A DNA stretch of 64,000 nt from Bacillota bacterium (GTDB lineage: Bacteria; Bacillota; Bacilli; Paenibacillales; NBRC-103111), in NCBI GenBank assembly GCA_023393235.1, contig JAEWMH010000218.1, positions 1 to 64,000 on the forward strand. The letters run 5' to 3'. The position numbers and the translations under genes are program-made. The notes beneath the pieces were generated by a model. That model was not told the DNA's origin. It searched no databases and was given only the letters and a program-made list of their open reading frames with translations. Within the stretch, counting starts at the first letter, position 1. Every line of letters begins with the position of its first letter. Positions 59,016 through 64,000 of this stretch are shown here, piece by piece.

Positions 59016-60398
59016 TTACTCCGGCTCTGGGAGTTCCCCTTCCATAATCTCGTCCACATGCTCGATAACCTGACGGAGCAGCGCCTTTTTCGTCCGCAGC
59101 GGCTCTTCCTCATGCAACTTCTCCAGAAACTGAACGAATGCCTCCCGGCTGGGCACACCGCAGACCTTAATCGGCTTATGCGTGTACCAGCCATAAGCGG
59201 AATTTGTATCATGCTGCTCCCGCAGCATATCCTCCAGCGCCTGCAGCAGGGTCAGCCGCTGCCGCGTATCGCCATCCGCCCATTGTTTCACATCCGCCCA
59301 GTCCGGACGGGAATAAGCATATAGGCGGGACCAGCCCTCAGCCGCGGGCAAGCGGCTATGTTGTGCCATCCACTCAATTATGCTGCGGTGCTGGAAGGGT
59401 GACAAATGCTTAAAAGCATCATACCCGCTCATTTTGCCGTCCGTTTCCTGCTCCAAAAATGTCATCACCCGGCCGCAGCCCTCCGCCAAGGGCAAACAGC
59501 GGGCCGTCAAGTATGAGCGTGTCTCTGCTGTCAGAAGCGGCTCCGACTCCTCCCAAAGCCCGCGCACCCATTGAGCTGCATCGCTTCCCAACGTTTCCCC
59601 GACAATTCGGCTAAGGGCTATCCTCTCGTCCGGTGTGCTCTCCGGCAGCTGCTGCCGGATCAGCTGGAATACATCTGCGGCCGGAAACCGGCGAAGCCCC
59701 TCCGTTTCCCGGGCTCTCACTGCCCCGTGATACTTTATATAAGTGAACAGCGAATCTAGTGTACGTGACGCCTCCTCAAACTGTAGACTTTGGAACGTGG
59801 CAAACCAGTCTTTCCACCGCTGTGCCTGCTCCGAACCCGTATCCAGACCGTCCGGTCCCAGGAACGCCTCGTACTGCCACAGCTCAGAGCCGATGCAGGA
59901 CAGCTCCGTCATTTTCTGAACGTACTCTTGAAAGCTTGATGCAATCAGGCGTACCTCGTCCGTCTCGTGCTCCCAATAAACCACAGGCGGTTCTCCCGCT
60001 GCTTCCTGATTCATATCCAATGCCAACATATCGCCATTGCCAGCCTGTCCGAAAACCATCATACCTGCAAGACCCTCACATCCGCTTGCTTCGGCGCTGT
60101 CCTCCTGCCAATACTCCAGTTCCTCCAGGCTCCAGCCCAATTCTCCGGAGAAAATCTCCTTGAACTCCTCCGGCAAAATGGCCTCGTCAGGCAGCGACCA
60201 TCTGAAATACAGTTTGCGGGTATGCTCCGCCAGCAGCTCTCTTAATGAGGCAGGGATGCGTACTCCCAGCTCCTGCTCCTTATCATGAAGCTCCTCCGGT
60301 GAAGCAGGCGGCTCCAGCTCCAGCTCCTGAATATCTCCTCCCTGCTCGCGGACCCTATTCAGCACTCTGTTCCACGCCTCTATCCATTTCGTAAACAT
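59016..60398 (-). CDS. SMI1/KNR4 (SUKH)-domain protein
   Basis: Soluble protein of 460 aa. ATG 60398 follows TGGAGGAATATC. The first ~190 residues are a SUKH domain: ELEPPASPEELHDKEQELGVRIPASLRELLAEHTRKLYFRWSLPD with PPASPEELxxxExxLGVxIPASLRELL as the SMI1 hallmark, then MLALDMNQEAAGEPPVVYWEHETDEV. The rest is helical with Trp-rich repeats. SUKH proteins often serve as immunity proteins to secreted toxins or as scaffolds; no toxin gene is near. It follows the next gene by 35 bases, so the pair is probably an operon. Confidence 0.82.
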   Translation of the reverse strand: MFTKWIEAWNRVLNRVREQGGDIQELELEPPASPEELHDKEQELGVRIPASLRELLAEHTRKLYFRWSLPDEAILPEEFKEIFSGELGWSLEELEYWQEDSAEASGCEGLAGMMVFGQAGNGDMLALDMNQEAAGEPPVVYWEHETDEVRLIASSFQEYVQKMTELSCIGSELWQYEAFLGPDGLDTGSEQAQRWKDWFATFQSLQFEEASRTLDSLFTYIKYHGAVRARETEGLRRFPAADVFQLIRQQLPESTPDERIALSRIVGETLGSDAAQWVRGLWEESEPLLTAETRSYLTARCLPLAEGCGRVMTFLEQETDGKMSGYDAFKHLSPFQHRSIIEWMAQHSRLPAAEGWSRLYAYSRPDWADVKQWADGDTRQRLTLLQALEDMLREQHDTNSAYGWYTHKPIKVCGVPSREAFVQFLEKLHEEEPLRTKKALLRQVIEHVDEIMEGELPEPE

Positions 60399-60433
60399 GA
60401 TATTCCTCCATTGCATATCCATTTTTCCCTTTT

Positions 60434-60988
60434 TTAAGGAGCAAAAACCTCCGGGTTATCGTTCCTCCAGGCGCCGATGCAGCCGATTAAGCAGGCCGTG
60501 TAGCTTCTCAGCACGCTATCTTCACCTTGGTCCGCATACTCTAATGCGATGTTAATCCCCGGCTTGCGCCATGCGATAATACGGCCCGTGAATCCGGGCC
60601 ACTGGCATTCTTCATCCAACTGTGGCGGGCCATAAGCTGCAATCGGCTCCTCCGGCACAGAGCTCATCGTTATTCCCTCTGGCAAGATGCCGGGATAAGG
60701 CGTTTTGATCCGGTCATCCGAACCCGGGGCAAGAAAGTGGACAGCGCCGATGATCCATTCATCGGAATTTGTATACTGAAGTCCGGTCAATTCATTCAGC
60801 TTGGGAGCACGGTAAATATCCATACGTATGGACGCCTTCACGCACCAGATGATGTCATCGTTGAAATAACTGCTAGGTACCGGCATCCGCTTGACGCCAT
60901 AAGGCTGCAGCAAGGCCTGAATGACCTTGGGATGATAAGGCTGGCCCAACATGGCAATAAGTTGAACGGCAGGTTCATTCATATACAT
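60434..60988 (-). CDS. Protein of unknown function next to the SUKH gene
   Basis: A 184-aa soluble protein (MYMNEPAVQLIAMLGQPYHP..., EDSVLRSYTACLIGCIGAW). It has a hydrophobic N-terminal segment but no clear signal peptide. The 'LGQPYHPKVIQALLQPYGVKRM' and 'YPGILPEGITM' stretches remind me of small immunity-type proteins, but I cannot name a family. Co-directional with and just upstream of the SUKH gene, as immunity genes often are paired. Confidence 0.65.
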   Translation of the reverse strand: MYMNEPAVQLIAMLGQPYHPKVIQALLQPYGVKRMPVPSSYFNDDIIWCVKASIRMDIYRAPKLNELTGLQYTNSDEWIIGAVHFLAPGSDDRIKTPYPGILPEGITMSSVPEEPIAAYGPPQLDEECQWPGFTGRIIAWRKPGINIALEYADQGEDSVLRSYTACLIGCIGAWRNDNPEVFAP

Positions 60989-61404
60989 ATCCAGTCCTTC
61001 CTTTCATCTGATTCTGCCTCTGGTTATTCAACTCTATTATAGCAAAAAGCACTCCCCAATATATCCCAAGGAGTGCATCTTGCATTTCTCTGTTCTATCA
61101 TATCTCCCAGGTCATGACCGGAAAAGCATTTCCCGCTCCTGTGAGGATCTAAATAAAATTCCGGAACTTTGAATACCCTGAGAGGCGACGGGCCGTCCCC
61201 CCAAGCATTCACGTTGATCTAACTCAAGAAAAGGCTGTTCCAAGCAGCCATTTTGGCTTCTGGACAGCCCTTTGTCAGTCTTTTTTCTCCAACTTATTGC
61301 CCTGCCACCACCCATGTTTCAAATATAAAAGTATCGATAATTTTTTCATCTCGGAGGAAGGGATGTTTCCGTAAATGGTATAAAAAAAGCCTCCTCCCAT
61401 ACTA
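60989..61404. other. Intergenic region with IS-like hairpin
   Basis: About 415 bases with no supported gene. It contains the promoter of the 184-aa gene and, at 61229-61272, a compound hairpin, GGCTGTTCCAAGCAGCC then GGCTTCTGGACAGCC, in which the outer ends GGCTGT/ACAGCC and TCCA/TGGA pair. This resembles the imperfect termini or terminators left by IS elements. A short open frame (61112-61315, minus) inside it lacks a start signal and is probably part of the same relic. Confidence 0.5.
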
Positions 61405-61599
61405 TTAGTTTCCTCCCTTTTGTATAAGCGAGGCTTCTTGTGCTGAAAGCTCCTCCAAAAGTGTATAAATGGCATCTGTCGGTATCATTACACCGCAACT
61501 TGCGCTTAATCCTAACAGCATATGAAGGTAGAATTGAACCCTCTTTTTCTCGCGAATGATCCGATCTAATTCTGAGGTTTCCAGATTTTTTTCCTTCAT
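61405..61599 (-). CDS. Small helical protein of unknown function
   Basis: A 64-aa protein (MKEKNLETSELDRIIREKKR, VQFYLHMLLGLSASCGVMIPTDAIYTLLEELSAQEASLIQKGGN), with GGGGTG about nine bases before ATG 61599. It is helix-rich with an amphipathic middle. Lies on the minus strand 122 bases downstream of the MarR gene; may be its target or co-transcribed. Not recognised. Confidence 0.5.
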   Translation of the reverse strand: MKEKNLETSELDRIIREKKRVQFYLHMLLGLSASCGVMIPTDAIYTLLEELSAQEASLIQKGGN

Positions 61600-61721
61600 T
61601 GGAGCACACCCCATGTCTGTAAATAATAAAAAGCTCATTCCTTATCTTTAGTGTCGGCGTCCTCCCGTACTTCCTTACCGTAATAGGTTTCAACACGCGC
61701 CACCAAATCATTTATAAATTT

Positions 61722-62162
61722 TCAAATCGTCTGCAGTTCAGCTTCCGTATAGGATTCAATGAATTGATAGAACTTTTCCTCTTTTTCTTTGTGCATCTTT
61801 TGATGCAGATGATAAACCTGTCTTCCCTTATCTGTTAAACTAAAATAAATCTCCTTACGGTTGTTATTCAATTGGCTTCTCCTAATGAAACCCATTTCCA
61901 ACAGCTTGGAGGTAATATTTGTAACGTTGCCTTTGGATAATTTCATTTTCCTTACAATCCCTGTGTGGTTTATCGGTTCATGATCACCGATGCAATCCAT
62001 AACGTGTACACTTGTAATATTATTGGAAAGCATGTCAATCTGATGCTTTTGGGCTTGCTCCCGAAACAAGCTACTTTCATGCTCCGTATACAATTCATTC
62101 AAGTGCAGCATTCTGATATATTGCTCGTAAAGATGACCTTTAAGATGATTTTGAAACTCCAA
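61722..62162 (-). CDS. MarR-family transcriptional regulator
   Basis: Winged-helix regulator of 146 aa starting at TTG 62162, with AGAGGGG upstream. HTH and wing are in IVRKMKLSKGNVTNITSKLLEMGFIRRSQLNNNRKEIYFSLTDKGRQVYHLHQKM. Its own leader carries a perfect 18-bp palindrome that is probably its operator, and its promoter is overlapped by a perfect Fur box, so transcription appears iron-repressed as well as autoregulated. AT-richer than the surroundings, suggesting transfer. Confidence 0.88.
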   Translation of the reverse strand: MEFQNHLKGHLYEQYIRMLHLNELYTEHESSLFREQAQKHQIDMLSNNITSVHVMDCIGDHEPINHTGIVRKMKLSKGNVTNITSKLLEMGFIRRSQLNNNRKEIYFSLTDKGRQVYHLHQKMHKEKEEKFYQFIESYTEAELQTI

Positions 62163-62210
62163 ATTAAAACCGCCCCTCTTGTGCAGTTGGATCTTTCAGT
62201 ATCGCTTGTT

Positions 62211-62262
62211 TTGTTCAATATTGAACAAAAATATCATAGCACGATTGATAATGATTATCAAT
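62211..62262 (-). promoter_or_regulatory. Composite Fur / MarR promoter
   Basis: Minus-strand promoter: TTGATA (62256-62261), 17-base spacer, TATGAT (62233-62238) with a TGC extension. The perfect 19-bp palindrome ATTGATAAT-G-ATTATCAAT (62244-62262) is a Fur box covering the -35 and spacer. Just downstream of the start, TTGTTCAAT and its exact complement form an 18-bp palindrome (62211-62228), a likely MarR operator. Confidence 0.75.
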
Positions 62263-62342
62263 ATCAAAATAAATAATTATTCTGAGGGATACAGTTGTCA
62301 GGTTCAAGTCAAGTCTTATGCGGTTATTCACAAAAAAAAGAA

Positions 62343-62397
62343 GCTCTCCATGAGTCAGCTTTCACTGACTATTTGGACAGCCCTTGGGTTTTTTTGC
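62343..62397. repeat. IS-like terminal hairpin scar
   Basis: AGTCAG and CTGACT pair around CTTTCA, then TTTGGACAGCCCTTGGG with a T run. The TGGACAGCCCTT core also occurs at 61260-61271, where it forms the outer part of the hairpin. Sequences of the form GGCTGTCC are common at ends of Gram-positive IS elements; no transposase gene remains. Confidence 0.45.
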
Positions 62398-62719
62398 GTC
62401 TGAAAAATGAAAGGGTAGCGACGAATTGAACCAATAGGATCGGAAAAAATAAGTTCCAAATGCTTGGAATGGAAGCAACGGTGAAATAGAGGGAATAGGG
62501 TGCCAGCCAGATCAAAGAAATGGCCATAAGCAAGCGAAGGCCAAGCCAGATTGAAATGGCCATAACGCCTGAAGGTAATAGGAGCATGAGGACCACAATC
62601 ACTTTTGTGCTACTGGATACCTCCTGCTCACTGTAAGGGTAAGCAAACAGAAAAGAGAAGCTTAGCCCAATACCCAGTAGGGATAAGAAAAAGGCCGACC
62701 ACCTCACACCAGGACTCAA
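62369..62719 (-). CDS. Small membrane protein
   Basis: A 116-aa membrane protein starting at TTG 62719 with AGGAGGGGGG upstream. About four hydrophobic segments (WSAFFLSLLGIGLSFSFLFAYPY, VIVVLMLLLPSGVMAISIWLGL, LMAISLIWLAPYSLYF, LFFPILLVQFVATLSFF). Ends in a basic FRRKKTQG tail. Its last codons run into the IS-like hairpin, so the C-terminus may be altered by that event. Unknown function. Confidence 0.65.
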   Translation of the reverse strand: MSPGVRWSAFFLSLLGIGLSFSFLFAYPYSEQEVSSSTKVIVVLMLLLPSGVMAISIWLGLRLLMAISLIWLAPYSLYFTVASIPSIWNLFFPILLVQFVATLSFFRRKKTQGLSK

Positions 62720-63152
62720 ATGCCCCCCTCCTGTTCATGGGAAACAATATTATTCCACAAAAGAACATCCCTTCTGTCAACCAATAGCTAGGGACGTTAT
62801 TTAATCGTAGCATTTAACTGTCCATTCTGTAAAGCTTGGCGAGACCGCCCTCAGAAGTTACAAACAGTATTTGAAAAACGGGACAACAGTAAAGGGCGGC
62901 CTAAAAAATACTACGAGCTGTTGTTTCTGGACAAGGAAGGGCGAAAATCAAGCAGATGACACGTGTTGTTTCATTTTTCACTGTGGCCGCCTGTGGATAA
63001 ACCTGTAAGTATTTCTCGATTCGTCTTCGTGCTTTATCCTTCAAGGGACTCTTGCCAAGCTAGAGTTCCTTGTATGGAGAATATTCACATTTGGAATACA
63101 ACAAAAATAAAAAAAGCCCATTAGAGAATACTCTAATGAGCTTTTTAGCTAG
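62720..63152. other. Region before the tRNA block, with a short gene remnant
   Basis: About 430 bases without a complete gene. A plus-strand frame open at 62790-62959 translates FCKAWRDRPQKLQTVFEKRDNSKGRPKKYYELLF... and stops at TGA 62957-62959; it lacks a start and I do not recognise it, though it looks like a coding remnant. The terminator of the tRNA operon is at 63110. Confidence 0.45.
63110..63147 (-). terminator. Terminator of the tRNA operon
   Basis: On the minus strand AAAAAGCTCATTAGAG and CTCTAATGGGCTTTTTTT pair around TATT. It follows the last tRNA (Leu) by six bases. Confidence 0.85.
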
Positions 63153-63231
63153 TGCCGGCGAGAGGACTCGAACCTCCACGGTTTCCCTCACGATTTTGAG
63201 TCGCGCGCGTCTGCCATTCCGCCACGCCGGC
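63153..63231 (-). tRNA. tRNA-Leu (CAA)
   Basis: Acceptor GCCGGCG / CGCCGGC with discriminator A; loop CTCAAAA gives anticodon CAA; T arm GGTTCGAGTCC. A rather short variable arm for a Leu tRNA (79 bases total). No CCA encoded. Confidence 0.9.
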
Positions 63232-63240
63232 TTATTCAAA

Positions 63241-63314
63241 CGTTCCCTAAGAGATTCGAACTCCTGGCCTTTTGATTCGTAGTCAAACGCTCTATCCAGC
63301 TGAGCTAAGGGAAC
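63241..63314 (-). tRNA. tRNA-Arg (ACG)
   Basis: Acceptor GTTCCCT / AGGGAAC, discriminator G; loop CTACGAA gives anticodon ACG (A34 read as inosine). T arm AGTTCGAATCT. CCA not encoded. Confidence 0.92.
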
Positions 63315-63326
63315 AAAAATAAAAAA

Positions 63327-63397
63327 AGGCGCCACCCAGATTCGAACTGGGGGTAAAGCTTTTGCAGAGCTCTGCCTTACCTCTTGGCTATGGCGCC
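63327..63397 (-). tRNA. tRNA-Cys (GCA)
   Basis: Acceptor GGCGCCA / TGGCGCC, discriminator T; loop CTGCAAA gives anticodon GCA. CCA not encoded. Confidence 0.92.
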
Positions 63398-63403
63398 ATA
63401 TTA

Positions 63404-63478
63404 TGGAGCGGACGAAGGGATTCGAACCCTCGACCCTCGCCTTGGCAAGGCGATGCTCTACCACTGAGCCACGTCCGC
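63404..63478 (-). tRNA. tRNA-Gly (GCC)
   Basis: Acceptor GCGGACG / CGTCCGC, discriminator T followed by encoded CCA; loop TTGCCAA gives anticodon GCC. Confidence 0.92.
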
Positions 63479-63484
63479 ATCATA

Positions 63485-63556
63485 CTGGGGATCTAGGATT
63501 CGAACCTAGGAATGACGGAGTCAAAGTCCGTTGCCTTACCGCTTGGCTAATCCCCA
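63485..63556 (-). tRNA. tRNA-Gln (TTG)
   Basis: Acceptor TGGGGAT / ATCCCCA, discriminator G; loop CTTTGAC gives anticodon TTG. CCA not encoded. Confidence 0.92.
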
Positions 63557-63575
63557 ATAAACAGAAAAAAATAAG

Positions 63576-63652
63576 TGGGGCGATCGAAGGGAATTGAACC
63601 CTCGAGTGTCGGATCCACAAACCGATGCGTTAACCACTTCGCCACGATCGCC
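63576..63652 (-). tRNA. tRNA-His (GTG)
   Basis: Has the extra G-1 opposite C73 that marks His tRNAs: G-GCGATCG and CGATCGC-C, followed by encoded CCA. Loop TTGTGGA gives anticodon GTG. Confidence 0.92.
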
Positions 63653-63669
63653 ATGTTACTAAGTTTGAA

Positions 63670-63743
63670 TGGCAGGGGCAGCAGGAGTTGAACCCACACT
63701 AACGGTTTTGGAGACCTTCGTTCTACCGTTAAACTATGCCCCT
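63670..63743 (-). tRNA. tRNA-Trp (CCA)
   Basis: Acceptor AGGGGCA / TGCCCCT, discriminator G, encoded CCA; loop CTCCAAA gives anticodon CCA. Confidence 0.92.
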
Positions 63744-63749
63744 ACAAGG

Positions 63750-63822
<73 letters not shown>

Positions 63823-63840
63823 TTATTAGGAATTTGATAA

Positions 63841-63916
63841 TGGCGACCCCGATCGGACTTGAACCGACGATCTCCTGCGTGACAGGCAGGCATGTTAACC
63901 ACTACACCACGGGGCC
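63841..63916 (-). tRNA. tRNA-Asp (GTC)
   Basis: Acceptor GGCCCCG / CGGGGTC (G2-U71 wobble), discriminator G, encoded CCA; loop CTGTCAC gives anticodon GTC. Confidence 0.92.
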
Positions 63917-63922
63917 AAAGTA

Positions 63923-63998
<76 letters not shown>

Positions 63999-64000
63999 GG

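Overview
The window comes from a moderately GC-rich, endospore-forming Gram-positive bacterium, most likely a Paenibacillus or close relative. Supporting evidence is sspI (spore SASP), a YjcZ-type micropeptide, a YheC/YheD spore-coat ATP-grasp protein, LplB/LplC-type sugar transporters with membrane-anchored AraC regulators, a LiaF-LiaS-LiaR module, AGGAGG-type ribosome sites, frequent TTG/GTG starts and a block of ten tRNAs. Most genes lie on the minus strand. This is annotation by eye; no database search was run.

Layout. 1-11.7 kb: a carbohydrate uptake island with two paralogous lipoprotein binding proteins, an LplB/LplC permease pair, a GH116-like hydrolase carrying binding modules, a divergent AraC activator and a large membrane-anchored AraC sensor-regulator. 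12-24.4 kb: housekeeping genes (TrmH-type RNA methyltransferase, KtrA, SspI, a BASS transporter, a YheC/D protein, prfC, a Tat-dependent phosphoesterase, an MCP-small protein-SDR group, zwf, a GNAT). 24.6-30.7 kb: an orphan FliD-like protein and a combined Lia/Psp envelope-stress operon with two PspA paralogues. 30.9-33.6 kb: small proteins, an intergenic cluster of 23-bp repeats and an Eis-like acetyltransferase. 33.6-40.2 kb: an anaerobic/metal block (moaA, an LpdD-like gene, two hemerythrins, feoA-feoA-feoB plus a 52-aa Cys-rich FeoB partner, mobA) with Fur boxes and an Fnr box. 40.5-46 kb: GH30, AraC, MOSC, histidine phosphatase, HxlR, a broken oxalate decarboxylase and DUF488. 46.1-49.1 kb: an Fnr-box-preceded acetolactate synthase, a flavin reductase, and an orphan CGCGG-type RiPP precursor with its own Fnr-like promoter. 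49.3-57.3 kb: a GntR/IrrE-like pair, hydantoinase/oxoprolinase and its transporter, and a divergent threonine dehydratase/MocR pair. 57.5-63 kb: decaying accessory DNA (XRE regulator, AraC pseudogene, SMI1-type immunity-like genes, a Fur/MarR composite promoter, IS-like scars). 63.15-64 kb: ten tRNA genes.

The most interesting items are: (i) the CGCGG RiPP precursor with no nearby maturase but a well-positioned Fnr-like promoter; (ii) a dispersed family of terminal-inverted-repeat elements whose two ends co-vary, with both full-length (about 165 bp) and solo-hairpin forms; (iii) a MarR gene whose promoter is overlapped by a perfect 19-bp Fur palindrome and followed by a perfect 18-bp MarR-type palindrome, beside an apparently deleted target; (iv) the fused Lia/Psp operon; and (v) MocR and GntR operator arrays whose geometry can be read directly.
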